From Colias croceus (lineage: Eukaryota; Arthropoda; Insecta; Lepidoptera; Pieridae): DNA of 64,000 bases. Below are positions 22,791 to 35,610 of this stretch, one piece after another. The stretch lies in assembly GCF_905220415.1 (NCBI RefSeq), contig NC_059552.1:4293001-4357000 (forward strand), read 5' to 3'. The notes under the pieces are model-generated. The model had not been told where the DNA came from. It ran no database searches and worked only from the letters and a program-made list of their open reading frames with translations. The translations under genes were made by a program, and so were the position numbers. How positions within the stretch are numbered: position 1 is the stretch's first letter; the number at the start of each line of letters is the position of its first letter.

Positions 22791-24089
22791 GTAAACGTTA
22801 TCATGCTATCTGAAGACATTGTTTTAAAGACAATAAAAGCTCTAAGTTAAAATGAGATCATAAACAAAGTTATTCAGCATAAAATTTATAGGAATCATTT
22901 AGGAATTGAACGTGGGAACTATAAACATAAAATATGCTCTTAAATTATTATAGGTAGTATTTATGACGTTTGATTTCACGAGAATTGTACAAATAAATTA
23001 AAAACTTTTTAACATCCAGATATTTCCTTATTGATGTCAAGACTTATAAACTTCAGTCTAAATTCTAATATAAATCCAATTAATCGCGTTTTAAATCCGT
23101 TAATTTTTATTTATTAAAGTCTTATCAAAAGCTAGCTATAACATTGATTAAAATATGCAAACAGAATGGCAAACATTTCACATTTCCGATGGCCATAACC
23201 ATTTTTTGTTAATCCCAGCTTGCTATTGAATGGAATACGACTTTTTGTAAGTAATCATCAATCAATTATAACTTCGTGCTAACCTAGTTCTACTAATCTG
23301 ACATACTACATTAGCATTACAATGAGTAGACCCAATTTTCACTAGACATTCTTCTATATCCACAGTATAAAGGCTAAGTATATAAAATATTGTATTACTT
23401 TTTAAAGCTTAAATAAAAATAACTGTTAAAAACTTTTTTGAACATTATCGGCAAATTATAAATTCAACAAACTAAAACAAAACTTTTTTTATTCGTATAT
23501 AAACTTTTTATGAATATCTAGTCAACTTTATTCAAAACAATTTTAATTTTTTTTATGTAACAATATCTAAACCTAGTAGTTCTAATAACTTTCTCGGTTA
23601 TATTTACTAACAACAATCGACAACAACTCATATATCTCTCGAGATTTGAGATAATTTTTACGAATAGTTATTTACAAAATGACAAGACTTAAATAAATTG
23701 CTAGTCAAGTAGTACTTTATTGTGAAAAAGAGCGTCTACGATGTGTCACTATTACACAAACTCACAAACCTTTTATACGTTTGTCAAATTTTTATCTGCG
23801 ATCATTAATCTCTGACAAACGCAGACTCAATGTTATAACACTTACTTATGAAAGAGTCTGGATTAAACTAAATATTTGATAGTATTTCCATTGTGAGGAT
23901 TGTTTCTATTAATAGGAAGATTTTTAATTTAATAGAAATGTTATAATACATTTTCAGTAGGTATATAATTATTAAGTATTCTAGTTAATATGATATCGTT
24001 TACATAGAGACGAAAATCATGTTTTGTCGCTTATAATTCAAGAATTGTTGGTTGATTTCTCACAAAAAAGAGGAACCTTTCCAAAAAAT
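22791..24089. other. AT-rich stretch without recognised features
   Basis: No ORF or repeat is supported. Confidence 0.5.
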
Positions 24090-24131
24090 GTGTAGGTACT
24101 ACTAGTGAAGCCGCTGCGAGTACCTAGCTAG
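24090..24131 (+). mobile_element. Possible Helitron 3' terminus
   Basis: GTGAAGCCGCTGCGAGTACC ends in CTAGCTAG before T (24132). It is like a mutated GCGAAGCCGCGGGC terminus. Too short to be sure. Confidence 0.35.
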
Positions 24132-24617
24132 TTTATAATAAATCAAGCCAATATTTGATAAGTGCAAACCAAAAGCCCATCATAGTATAACCATAACCAC
24201 ACCGTCACATAAATAGCTTCATAACGAATAATTTTTTGAAACCGCATCCCAGCGGATGTTGGTTTTCCGCTTTTGCCGCTTTATTGTTAATTATAAAGGA
24301 TTTTAAACTGCACTTTTTTAAAATAAATGCCATTTTATGCAGCGTAGTTTGTATAAATTTGCTTAATTATGCTCGGCTTGCCAATTAGAAATCAATTATA
24401 CAGCTTAAATTGCATTTTGTAGGACTTAATTGTGTGGTTTGCATTGTTTCCACATTTTAAACTGAACCTGTCTTTGGATGCATTTCTTAAAAAGTAAACA
24501 AATATAATATGTTTCATCGTGCAAGTAAATGAAGACTGATAAAGTGATAATTGAAATTATTTCCCAAATGTCTATTTAAAAATACATAGTAAGTTAATGC
24601 TTAGATATTATATAATA
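24132..24617. other. AT-rich stretch without recognised features
   Basis: Nothing recognised between the Helitron pieces. Confidence 0.5.
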
Positions 24618-24804
24618 CTAGATTTCCACCCGCGTTTTCAAAGAAAAACTCCCATAGTTCCCGGGATAAAACCTATCCTATGTGTTAATCAAAGTCAGCC
24701 TCTATATGTATGTGCTTAATTTCATTATAATTGGTTCAGTAGTATTTGCGTGAAAGAGTAACAAACACACACACATCCTCACAACCTTCGCATTTATAGT
24801 AGGA
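24618..24804 (-). mobile_element. Non-autonomous Helitron (Lep1-like), minus strand
   Basis: On the minus strand it opens A|TCCTACTATAAATGCGAAGG and closes CTAG|T. The body carries GGTTTTATCCCGGGAAC. The terminal CG hairpin is partly lost (only GAAAACGCGGGTGG remains). It is the same family as 26499-26731 and 39320-39572. Confidence 0.8.
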
Positions 24805-26498
24805 TTTCATTACAACATACAAAGATATTCTGACTGATTTATCTAAACAGTCTGTTATATTGAAAGAGGATATAAATCGCATTTAAATGAGTGAAATGAT
24901 AAAGCCGTTAGAGAGTTGTAAAACTCTTCAAAAGTAAACCCAGCGTAAAGCTGAGCAACCCTTCTAAAAACATCCTTTGAGGCTGGGAAAAGTACTGAAA
25001 TTCTTCCTTTACATTTGGCCCGACAGCTGACTAAGACATAGCGAGAACGTGAACCAGTAGTTTAAAGTCAGCAACTCCGTCAGAAGTAAGTTAATTCCGC
25101 GAAAAGATTAGTAGGTAGTCGTTTACATTCAGCGTACAATGTTCACGGTAATACGATTCCGAGAAATTACTTTTAAGGTTACAAACGTCGTGTCGAGCGA
25201 AGTAAATTGTGTGGGAAATGAAGAAATATGGAACATACGCGATTGGGCTAATTGCGCCCTATTCATATGGAAAAAGCAGTTGTAAAATATAAAAGACTGA
25301 CTTTTATATTTCTGTGTAACATGTTTGACGACCGCTAAGATGTGGACTTTTTGTTCGTTCCCATTCAATGTGACCCAGAACTTTTTACACCAAAGTAAAT
25401 TTGAGTTGTACTAATCCAGGAATTTTTCTGATTATTATAACATTGAAAGAAGTCAATTCTTAAAAATAAACATAGTAATAGATTACTCTACACATAACTA
25501 CTTATTAATACACAACCTCTTAATAAAGTTAAAAATATGATGCTAACAACCATGATATTAAATTTATATCATTTATATCTTTACCTTTTATGTACAAAAT
25601 CTTTTAATTAAACATAAAATGTATCAAGAGGATAAAAGAAAACTATTCCTTAAACGAGAGATTCAACAGTTTAGTTTAAAAGTTCCTCGTCGTTTCAATA
25701 ACAAGTAATGAAGAAAGTTCAAAAGTTGGGCTTACAGATACTCAATGCATTTTTTCCAATAGGCTTTTTATCAAGTTTGCGAAAGTCAGCATTATTTTAA
25801 AGAGAAAAAGAAAAATGCCATCCTTACCTTATTTTCAGGATTTTCCAATAAAGCCAATTCACTGTTTACACTTTGTGATAGGATATTATAAAAATTATTT
25901 TAAATTGTTGAAATGAAGCCTTTGTGGCTTCGTAATATGTATAATATAAAGGAGTAGTTCTTTCTTGCATTGCATTCTAATAAAAATGTGAAACGTTTTT
26001 GTGAAACATGAGAAGAAACAATAGTAGCAGATATTTTTATTGTAGATAATATATGCAATAAAATCGACATTTATGTGTTTCTTTTTAAAAATGCTTTCAT
26101 GTCATTGCTATAAACCTACTTCATACTTGACTTAATTATTTTAACTTGAAATTAAAAGGAAAGAAAGAAACCATCCATACAAAAATATACTTTAAATTCT
26201 CAGTGCTGAAAAATAATGACTCATAAAATTATTGTTAGAATATTTACTTAAAAATATGCTAGTCATAATGCTATGCATTAATGTCCCTGTAATATATTAA
26301 ACAGGTTTAAGTTATCATTGTGCATCGATAAAATTATTATTCAAATGGCGCCAATAATTATGTTAATATTCCAAATTATTTGATTCTAATTAAATGTTTC
26401 GCAGTATTTTAGGCTTTGATAATATTATTCCGATATCAAACTGATATATTATGAACTATGCGTAATTACTTATCACACTATCGAAACTAACAATTTTA
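24805..26498. other. No recognised features
   Basis: The part at 24900-25380 is less AT-rich than the rest, but no exon or repeat can be supported. Confidence 0.45.
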
Positions 26499-26731
26499 TC
26501 CTACTAATATTATAAATGCGAAAGTTTGTGAGGATATGTGTGTGTGTGTGTGTGTGTTTGTTACTCTTTCACGCAAATACCACTGAACCGATTACAATGA
26601 AATTTAGCACACATATAGAGGGTAACTTGGATTAACACAAAGGATAGGTTTTATAACGGAAATCCCACGGGAACGGGAACTATGCGGGTTTTCCTTTGAA
26701 AACGTGGGCGAAGCCGCGGGCGGAAATCTAG
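26499..26731 (+). mobile_element. Non-autonomous Helitron (Lep1-like)
   Basis: A|TCCTACTAATATTATAAATG at the 5' end; GGGCGAAGCCGCGGGCGG and CTAG|T at the 3' end. A TG microsatellite (about 26537-26559) has grown inside. Confidence 0.9.
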
Positions 26732-27721
26732 TTATGATATAAACGGGGCAATTTCTCAGCATAGAATCATGGATCTTTGATCTATTATTTTAGATGAAAG
26801 TCGCTAAATATCAAATTTGAATTGAATCGAAATCTATACAGGGTGTCCCACTGTTGGTATACTAAACTCAAAAGAGGTTATAGTTTTGCATTCGCTAAGT
26901 ACAATGGTACAAATCATACTACTATAATTTTTTTGGAATACATATAACTCATACATGCAATGATTTTTTTTCAATTACATCAACGTTATCATAGATTTAA
27001 AGAAACGTACAAATAACAGTATTCTGGTCTACCGAGATTCGAACCCACGCTCCTCGCAACTGACGAGTTCAATAACATCTACGTAGTTAATTTTAACAAG
27101 TAATTAATATCACCCACGGCTTTAAATAATATTTATTATAACGGAGCTTTTTCTTAATGAATTTGTTCGTTAATTATTCATATGCTATTAAAGGCGGCTG
27201 CATACATTAATTATAAAGCTCTCAAAGGAAATTTTGCACCAGTTCATCATTGATTTTTGGGTAAATGTATAGAATATTCATTTATAAAATCATCTCGTAA
27301 TTATCAAGAGAAGAGGTTTTAGTCCGATAAATATGAATATTGAAAATTACATCAAAAGGTAAAATAAATAAATAAAAAATATAAATCATAAAGTAAGATG
27401 ATACAGTAAATCTAAAATGTTTTACAGCTATGTAACTCGTATAATTTATATCTAGTATCAAGCAAGGCATGACAGACTGCATAAAATATGACCGTTGCAG
27501 TGACACTACTTGAGGGTTAAATATTTTATTAAATGCATAACAGTCAGTGAAGATACATATAATATATATATCGACGTTATACGTTCTACGTTATACGTTC
27601 AAACTGTTTTCCGCAGTCACCCCTCCATCTACATCCCCTATTCCTTAACTTTAAAAACGTATTGGTATTTGGAAAAACATATTATTATCGTGATACCTAT
27701 AAAATAAAATAAAAAAGTTGT
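26732..27721. other. Sparse region with one tRNA-like fragment
   Basis: CAGGGTGTCCCACTGTTGG (about 26840) resembles the start of a dispersed insect repeat. No gene is seen. Confidence 0.4.
27020..27066 (-). repeat. tRNA-like SINE fragment
   Basis: The minus strand shows GCGTGGGTTCGAATCTCGG, with a B-box GGTTCGAATCT inside a T-arm-like context. There is no complete cloverleaf or clear A-box, so a SINE head or pseudo-tRNA is more likely than a tRNA gene. Confidence 0.45.
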
Positions 27722-27865
27722 GTGGTTTTATGAAACCACGGTAAAAGTGAAACTTAGGCACAAAATTATCGTATTTGTACGATAATTATCGTACGGTTCG
27801 ACCGTCACGCGACATGCGCTACACAGAGCAAAAAGTTTGAGACGATGTAATAAAAGTTTCACTTT
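27722..27865. mobile_element. Palindrome-rich MITE with AAAGTGAAACTT ends
   Basis: Terminal inverted repeats AAAGTGAAACTT (27744-27755) and AAGTTTCACTTT (27854-27865). Inside are the stem ATTATCGTA/TACGATAAT (27765-27773, 27778-27786) and the overlapping 16-bp palindrome TACGATAATTATCGTA (27778-27793). Just outside is the perfect hairpin GTGGTTT-TATG-AAACCAC (27722-27739). The termini resemble those of the 15034/31441/39955 family, but the core differs. Confidence 0.6.
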
Positions 27866-28356
27866 AAAAATATATTTATCTGTTAGATATAAGTATTACT
27901 TCATATACGATACCACAATACTCTATAACTTATTTGTTTTCGACTGACTCCGACCAACTTACTCTACTATATATACTGTAACTTTAAACTTTGAAAGTAA
28001 AATATACCATTTTGTATACCATCCATACAATTAATTGGCCCTAACTCGAAACGTTAGTTGCAGAACGTCTAAATCAAGTGAAGCCAATGAACGTCAGAAG
28101 GTAAATGGATGGTCTGAGAGAATACGAAGTTTCATAAATTGTTCCATGAAAACTGCTGCGTCAAAGTTATTTTCTCGTAGATGGCTTTTGGTTCTTTACG
28201 TAGGGTAAAGGTGAGGTGGATAGTAAGCGTAAATGATAATAATGCTTACTATATTACACAAGGTTTAGTTCCTAGATTTTAGAATAATGTGGCTCGTTAA
28301 CATAATTGTATCGGGTTGTTAAGGATGGATTATTCGACATTACAAGTGATAACTAC

Positions 28357-28605
28357 GTTAAAAACAACCGACTTCAAAGTTGCACTTGCAACATTTACAA
28401 ATACAGTCAAAAATGCTCATAAAATAAAAACTACTGGGCCTATCCTATAAAATTTTTATGGGACCAATTCGACACTATCCCGCATCGAACAAAAAAAGAA
28501 TCACGTAAATCGGTTCAGAAACCTCGGAGTAATCGGTGTACATACATAAAAAAACATACCGGCCGAATTGATAACCTCCTCCTTTTTTTGAAGTCGGTTA
28601 AAAAG
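28357..28605. mobile_element. Dispersed element with AACCGACTTCAAA inverted ends
   Basis: AACCGACTTCAAA (28366-28378) and its reverse complement (28587-28599) bound a 249-bp element. Its interior (ATCGGTTCAGAAACCTCGG, CATACCGGCCGAATTGATAA) matches a repeat I recognise in Lepidoptera. Class II MITE by structure; superfamily unknown. Confidence 0.7.
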
Positions 28606-29664
28606 TAATTCTATCTCGTAGAGTTCAAATAATTTTGTGAACTTGTCTTTAGTTTATTTTCAATACTGATTAAGTTGTCTTAAATTATGTAGGTAAGTAC
28701 AATAACAAATACACCCAACACGCATACTGGACATTAGCAAAGTTCCTGCTTATTGGGTGGAGCCATTAATTAAGAGAAGAAGAAGTAAAACAAAAACATT
28801 CAAACCACATAGTTGGAAAATTCTGGCTATTGCCGTGAAATCAATCTCTACTATTTTCTTATAGCTTTTTTTCAATATTAAATTTTTACTCAAAGTTCAT
28901 TCGTATACAGTAAATAAATACGTAATCGACGTTTATCTCGAAGTATCCAAGCTTAGTATTAATCCTGTCTTAACAAACAGGCATTTTAAATTTTATCGTA
29001 AAATTGACCGTTCATTTTCTATTCCACAAGGAAGATGTGGGTTAACATAATCCGATAAAATGTATACAAAGGCGTCCCTGGCCTACTTATCTCTTATCTG
29101 CTATTATAAAGTGTATTATGGGTAATTTATTGGCTTATTATTTGCTTGTTAAAAACTATGGCGTTAGAAAAGGCGTGAAACATAAACAAAGATGACTTAG
29201 TCATTAACGCGTATTGTTTATAAGAATTTTTCTTGTATAAATAACTACTTAACAAAATAAATTACTGAAATCTAACTCTATTCACCACTTAAACTAAAAA
29301 TGCTGAAGCGTTTTAAATTCAACGTCTAAACATTCGTAAAAATGCAAAAGTATTTTAATTATTTCAGAGCGATTAAACGAACTTAGCTTTGCGATAAAAA
29401 TTCTATTTCTCGGGTAACGCAATCGTTTCATTTTTCGCTTTTCCTATTACGCTTCGACGAAGTTAACGGATCTATACTGATTGCTGGTGATTACATTGGT
29501 TAATCGCTACTGTTCTTAGCGTAGGTCATCAATTACGAGCAAAGAAAATTGATATAGCATGCTGAAATGTTGCTTGTTATTTTACCTCCTTGCTACGTAG
29601 TAGATGAACAAGTGTTTCAATTTAATTAGATAAAATAAGACATAAGTTCCTAGTTAAACTTTAA
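28606..29664. other. No recognised features
   Basis: No ORF, RNA gene or repeat boundary is supported. Confidence 0.5.
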
Positions 29665-29873
29665 TCTTAATATATTATATAAATCTCGTGTCACAATGTT
29701 TGTCCTCAATGGACTCCTAAACCACTTAACCGATTATAATAAAATTCGCACACCATGTGCAGTTCGATCCAACTTGAGAGATAGGATAGGTTTTATCCCG
29801 GAAATCCCTCGGGAACGGAAACTATGCGAGTTTTTCTTTGAAAACGCGAGCGAAGCCGCGGGCGGAAAGCTAG
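29665..29873 (+). mobile_element. Non-autonomous Helitron, subfamily with TCTCGTGTCACAATG
   Basis: A|TCTTAATATATTATATAAAT at the 5' end; GCGAAGCCGCGGGCGG and CTAG|T at the 3' end. It is the longer sister of 16548-16725 and keeps the TTTTATCCCGGAAATCCC segment that copy lost. Confidence 0.9.
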
Positions 29874-31338
29874 TGTCACATGAATATCAACTTTTGTTGT
29901 TCTTGTAATAAATGGAAATTTATAGTTCTAAGCGCTTCTCAGTCTGATGTCATTTGGTTGGAAGCTGATAATTCTTACTTCAAATGTACATAATATTTGA
30001 AGTGGGTATTGTAAAGTTTTTAATCCCGATTATTTCTTGCTCGGGGAAAATTTCAATTACTCGTTGCACCTACATACTAAATTAAAATACGTTCAGTTTT
30101 TTATTCCGGATTTGAGATATCTAATGAAAAATATTCATGTGTAATGTAATAATGTGACTAAAAATAAGTATTTATAAAGTATTTATAAATAGTTTCATCA
30201 GCGAGTTAAAAAATTAAAGAACTTTACTCACGCGTCAAAGTGCGACTAACACACGTAAATGTAATTTGTGATCCCATTAAGTATTTAATTGTAATTAACA
30301 TTCTCAGTTTAAATAACTCTAGCTCAAAAATAATTTATCAAATATTTAAACAACAAACAACTCGCCAAAATTGTTAGGTTTACGTTAACCGCAATCTGAC
30401 GAGCAATAAATATGAAAATGTCACATAGAATTCAATTTTGTGGTAAAACATTATTAGCATACAAACAAATGTTGCTAATTAAATTTATCCCACTAATATT
30501 ATTTTAGTATTAAAGTATCAGATGTAAAATTAATATTCACTGTACATATTTAATCTAGAAATGAAAAACCGGCAATATTTTACGCGGAATGCTGCTAACA
30601 AAACAGATTTTAATATTGCTAATTGTCCAACAATTACATAAATTACACCAGATGCGTTGCGGTAATCGTTAAATTGTTTAAACAAGATCTGTAGAAAGTC
30701 ATTTGGAAAAGGTAATTGCTATCATTGTTTTCCTTTTAATGAATTTCATTTTTATTTCATAAAATATTGTAGAATAAGCGCGAAATAAATATTGAGATAA
30801 TTCTTGTAGATACTGATCATTATGGGAGGTGTGCGTATTTACTATTTGCTAGATTATAAGTATGATAACTATTTCATTACTAACGTTTTATTCTACAACT
30901 TGTCTTATTTTAGACACAAAGAAACGGTCAAAAAGTGTGTGTGTATCATTTTTTGAAGTCCGGAATCAAAAGCGATAATTATTATTGACGACCCTGGTGG
31001 TAGAGCTTCGATGCACAGGTACTTATGAGAGATAACAGTGTCATTTTTAATATATTTTATAACAACATAATAGTTAATTTATTTAGTGATAATATTTATC
31101 TCGTCTCACATTATTCGGGAATTATATTTCGTAATAAAAAATTATTGTGATATGCATCATCGAGTATTTGCTCAACACAATATTATTCTGTTCTAAACAT
31201 TATTCTGTTTCTAATAAGCTGGTTTGCCATCAATCTACTGATCCATTCTACACCATCATTCTACATGCATCTAAATACTAAATATTCGTTTGATGTAATT
31301 GTACCTATTTCTAAAGTCTGTTTATTAATTATTAATTA
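29874..31338. other. AT-rich stretch without recognised features
   Basis: Nothing recognisable. Confidence 0.5.
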
Positions 31339-31640
31339 TCATTATTACATAGTATAAAACAAAGTCGCTTCCCAGTATCCGCTCCCGCTATGTAAGCTTA
31401 GATGTCTCAAACTACGCAACGGATTTTATATCGGTTTTTAAAGTGAAACTTCTTTAGGCGCGTTGAGAGTAAAATTTCAATGTCGCGTCATGGCAATACC
31501 GTCACGTCATGGAGCAAGGTGACGATTATAGTAACGATGTTTGAATCTTGCAAAAGAAGTTTCACTTCTGACACGTATTCTCAGCACACACGGCTTTTAG
31601 ATAGAGTGGTTCAAGAGTTGTGGTTCAATTTCAAGCCAAC
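31339..31640 (+). mobile_element. Helitron interrupted by a MITE
   Basis: The left part, from A|TCATTATTACATAG through ACTACGCAACGGATTTT to 31440, and the right part, from 31600 (ATAGAGTGGTTCAAGAG), are colinear with the minus-strand copies at 52451-52645 and 61755-61942. The MITE at 31441-31590 splits them. The 3' end is truncated, with no CTAG. Confidence 0.7.
31441..31590 (-). mobile_element. Small MITE with AGTGAAACTTCTTT termini, copy 2
   Basis: AAGTGAAACTTCTTTAGGCG opens it and AAGAAGTTTCACTTCTGACA lies near the right end. The flanks CGGTTTTTA (31432-31440) and CGGCTTTTA (31591-31599) are a 9-bp target duplication with one mismatch, in keeping with insertion into the surrounding Helitron. 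A 9-bp duplication is typical of Mutator-like elements, but that class is only suggested. Confidence 0.75.
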
Positions 31641-32879
31641 AACATTATTAAAAGTACGGAGTTTTTCAAACAGGATTATATAGAGGAATACTGTGAAATC
31701 AATACTTAAAGCTTCATTAATAAAACAATAAACACGCAGAAGAAATTATACTTGCACAAACAATCAATTTTCTTATCTAGCGAATCGGGAAGCAAAGTTC
31801 CTTTATTGAGTTTCATTTCCTCATTTCCCTTTTATCTGCTAAAATAAACCCCGTTTCGATAAAAGCCTGTATAATTCATTAATTATATCGTATTACATTA
31901 TTTATTTCGCCTTTTAGCCATGCTCTATTAATATGAAAAGATATGCACAAGAATGGTCATTGGTATGTTATTTTCTCTTTATCTTATATTTTAAGTAGGT
32001 AACTATACTATCCAAAAATATATTTTTTCCACGATGAAATGCTAGTTCTTTATATCTAAATTCTATGATAATTAACTAACAGGGCGTCTGTCTATCACAT
32101 GTAAAACAGAAAATTAAATTTAAAAAATACGACCCACGAAAAGTGTATACTTTTATTAAGTTTATAGAACTCGTAAATTATGAATAAAAGAAGTCGTAAA
32201 CATTATAACGTCGTGGTTGGTTAGAGGGAAATATTTACATGCGCATTGAGATTCAAATATTCCGTTTTGATCTTGCAAATGAGCTCACGTCTAAAGGCCG
32301 GGCAAAGGTTTTAGTTTTAAGAGACGAGGGAGCATGGACTGGGCCGGAATGGAATAACTTGTCCGTCGGCAAACTGCCAAAAATCATCGCAAGCTTCATT
32401 CTCTTTATTTGCAGGCTCGCTGAACGACAATCTCTGCGTGCAGGGTGCACTAACGTTCCATAATCGATACTGATACACACCTCCATAGATCCAATGCTCG
32501 ATCTAACACACAGATATTTTATTTGATTACGAGTTTGGGACCGACTTTCGGAAAGTTCGTGGTACCGTGCACGGACGAAGTTGGAAGTTCAAAATATGCT
32601 CCGGATTGTGAGTCGAAATAAACTTATCCGCTCATAATGAGGGTACGGCTAACTTCTTCGGGTTTTAATTTCTAATGAGCTTTACTGTGACAAAGTTGTG
32701 CGGAGGCTATTTTAGTATATGATTTTAAATGGAAATCCGAATTCGCCTGCATTACGAAAGTTTGACAGTCATAAAAGTGTAAGTGGATAAAATTGAATAT
32801 TTTGTAAGTAGGTAATAGCACGGAACGTCACAGAGGCGGTGATGTGAGATATCAAATTATAAGAGGTTGTTGACGCATG
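31641..32879. other. Upstream region; GC-richer patch at 32240-32480
   Basis: Positions 32240-32480 are clearly less AT-rich and open in several frames on both strands. They lie 0.4-0.9 kb upstream of the candidate promoter, so a regulatory role is possible. No repeat is recognised. Confidence 0.35.
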
Positions 32880-33181
32880 CGCGTTGGTAGCCGTCACCCC
32901 TAACATCCAGTCTGCTCGACGCTTGTGCCCTCTCCGAACGAGCCTGCGCGATGCGCGAAAACCAATTTTAACACTCGCGCATTCGGTTTTAAAACCAGCG
33001 TTCCTAATTCGAACTTTGAAATTGTTATAATAAACAGTATCCCCGGGCTTTATTTTTTTTATTTCGTGGGACTAAAAATGTTGTGCCAGTGACTGAGGAA
33101 TAAGTGTTATTTGACACTTTTAAAGTGCTGTGAAGTGCGGTGAAACTATTTTTGTTTTCTCAAATTTAAATTGTTTGGTCG
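32880..33181 (+). promoter_or_regulatory. Candidate promoter and non-coding first exon
   Basis: A CpG-rich patch with GACGCATGCGCGTTGG (32871-32886, NRF1/EWG-like core GCATGCGC) and GCGATGCGCGAAA (E2F-like GCGCGAAA) is followed by AT-richer leader sequence. The leader holds GTGAAGTGCGGTGAAAC, a composition common in lepidopteran 5' UTRs. It ends at GTCG|GTAAGA (donor after 33181). The ATG at 33079 is followed within three codons by TGA, so no long coding frame starts here. I infer a TSS near 32920 and splicing to the exon at 55145, a gap of about 22 kb. No transcript evidence is available. Confidence 0.4.
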
Positions 33182-34139
33182 GTAAGAAATTGAAAATATA
33201 TTTAATCTGAGCTCAAAAATATTTTATCTTACAGTCAGTAGAGACAATTTCAATTTACCGCTGTGGTACATAATATTGTAGAGTTCATTTTTTAGTAACG
33301 ATTTTAGCGCGAACTTAGTTCTCTATTTTGAACATTTAAATTTTATTTAAAGTTGAAAGAAATACCTGCAGGTTTCTGCAATTGTTATCAATATAATTAT
33401 ATGATTTAAAAACAATTTAATTATGATAAGAATTTACTTATAAATTTACAAAGAATAGAAAAAATTCGATCACGAAGCGGACGAGGAATTTACTTTCTCT
33501 AGCCAATACTTTTGTTAAAAAGGTAATAAAACATGATAGGAAGATAAATTTAGTTTTTTTAAGTTAATGACAAAACATAAAATTAATAAATGATTAACTT
33601 TTATAATTTACATTTCTTTTACGACTACAAATCATTATATTTTTTTATATTAAATACGCTTATTGAAATGCTTTTACCTACCAATTTGTTAACTCTTGAT
33701 TACCTTATACTAAAAATGTGAATATTTTATGAAATGTATTATTATTATGGTAGGCTTTTACTTGGGATAGGTTGGGAATGGGAAGTATTGTTCTCATGTT
33801 TATGGCTCCTCCATATAACAAAGAATAGTATTTTACTACATTCAAGCGTAAAAAGGAGAATTTAAATGCAAATACGTATTTATATATTATTAAGGAATAA
33901 GAAAATAGCTTTTTACTCGCATTAGTGAATGGAATAATCAAAGACGTCTTAAACAGACCCAAAATTAATAGTTTAATTATATATCTATTAAAATATAGAC
34001 CAGCTGAATGATATCATATTATTTTTCAATCTCCAGATCTTTTCATACATGTCAATAAGAAGTATACACACACATACACACTTACGAATCTTATATTTCA
34101 TTGCATAGTTAATTACGGAGTTACAGCTCATCCATACTA
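33182..34139. other. AT-rich, probable intron
   Basis: Only short ORFs without motifs. Confidence 0.4.
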
Positions 34140-34321
34140 TCCATACTAATATTATAAATGCGAAAGTTACTCTGTCTGTCTGTCTGTTACTCAATCATGC
34201 CTAAACTACTGAACCAATTTGCATGAAATTTGGTATGGAGATATTTTGATACCCGAAAAAGGACATAGGCTACCTTTTATTGCAAATATGTACCACGAGC
34301 GAAGCCGGGGCCGACCACTAG
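34140..34321 (+). mobile_element. Non-autonomous Helitron
   Basis: A|TCCATACTAATATTATAAATG at the 5' end; GAGCGAAGCCGGGGCCGACCA and CTAG|T at the 3' end. A CTGT microsatellite lies near the 5' end. The TCCATACTA start is duplicated (34131-34139). Confidence 0.85.
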
Positions 34322-35468
34322 TAATACATAAAGTAGTAATAGTTTTGGAAAGCTTTCGGTCTTGCGTTTAATTTCTTCACGGATAATTTGGATTTTCTAT
34401 TGAATTAAATTATTGTAGTGACGAAAATCTCGCATTCAATTATGGTAGTGCTAAAAGAGGGTGAGAAGCTCTTGCGCAGTTTTTTTCTAATTTTAGTCTA
34501 GATAAAAGAGATAAAACTAAATGAGAATGCTCAAACTGACATTTACTGGAATCTTTTAAAATTAAAACTTTAAAATTCTTTGCTCTAAATTAAAATATTT
34601 ACTGTGAAATTCCCGTCTGCATATATTGCGTTCTCGCATCACTGTTGTTGTTACTTTTTATCTGAATTATTTCAATGAAAATGAATGCAATGTACCATTT
34701 TGTTTGGTATACTTTATTATTATTTTTGACTGATTATATTTATTCTTAAAATTATTACTTACATAAAAAAATAAAGAAAAAATTATATGTTGTATTCCAT
34801 ACGGTACTATATTATATAAGTATACGGTTGAACAGCAAAACCGTTTGGTATCTTAGGGTAACAACTATATCCTTATTAAATGTACCCAGATTTTACCCGG
34901 GACGAGCCATTGTCAAAAGTATTCTAAGTATCTTATAATGATGAAACACGTTTTGCGTAGGTTTCTCTAAAACTTCATCCGTCTACATTCAATGTTCGCG
35001 TTCATAATTGTAGTTATTCTATAGTGTTACCTTAATAATTAAATTATCTACAAAATGTAGGTACGATAAACTTTACCAACGTAAAAGAGAACGGAAAATA
35101 AAACTATTACAAAGTAACATAAAGAAGGCTTAAGGTAAAATGGTTCTAAGTTATTGTCTGTGTTTACACAAGCGTGTAAAATTTATCCAAATCTAGACTT
35201 ATTTTTTATATTATAAATAATACCTAGTATTTTGATAATATTTAATTGTGATTAATTTGGTTGATGGATTAATTATAATATTCGAATAGCTTTCTTACCT
35301 CGATTTATTCTCCTATAAATCATGCTAATATATCATGTTTTTCTGTTCCATATTATGTGCTCATTCTTCACTTATTAGATTGTTGTTTCGACTAGCAATA
35401 GCTAATGCCAGATAATAATATAACGTTTTTATTTATGTAGCTATTATTAATCTATTTGTATTTCAATA
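34322..35468. other. AT-rich stretch without recognised features
   Basis: Nothing recognisable. Confidence 0.5.
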
Positions 35469-35610
35469 CTAGCGGTACGCCCCGGCTTCACCCGTGGTAC
35501 ATGTTTACGTTCTCTCCGTAAGAACCATCTTCATACTTCAAGGGATATTATGAAAAAAATATTAAAGAAATCGGTTCAGCCGTTCTGCGCTTATCAACAC
35601 ATTTTGCAAT
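35469..35610 (-). mobile_element. 5'-truncated Helitron, minus strand
   Basis: CTAG (35469-35472) after A, then CGGTACGCCCCGGCTTCACCC, is the reverse of a Helitron 3' end. The body matches 16808-17132. The distal end fades near 35610. Confidence 0.65.
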
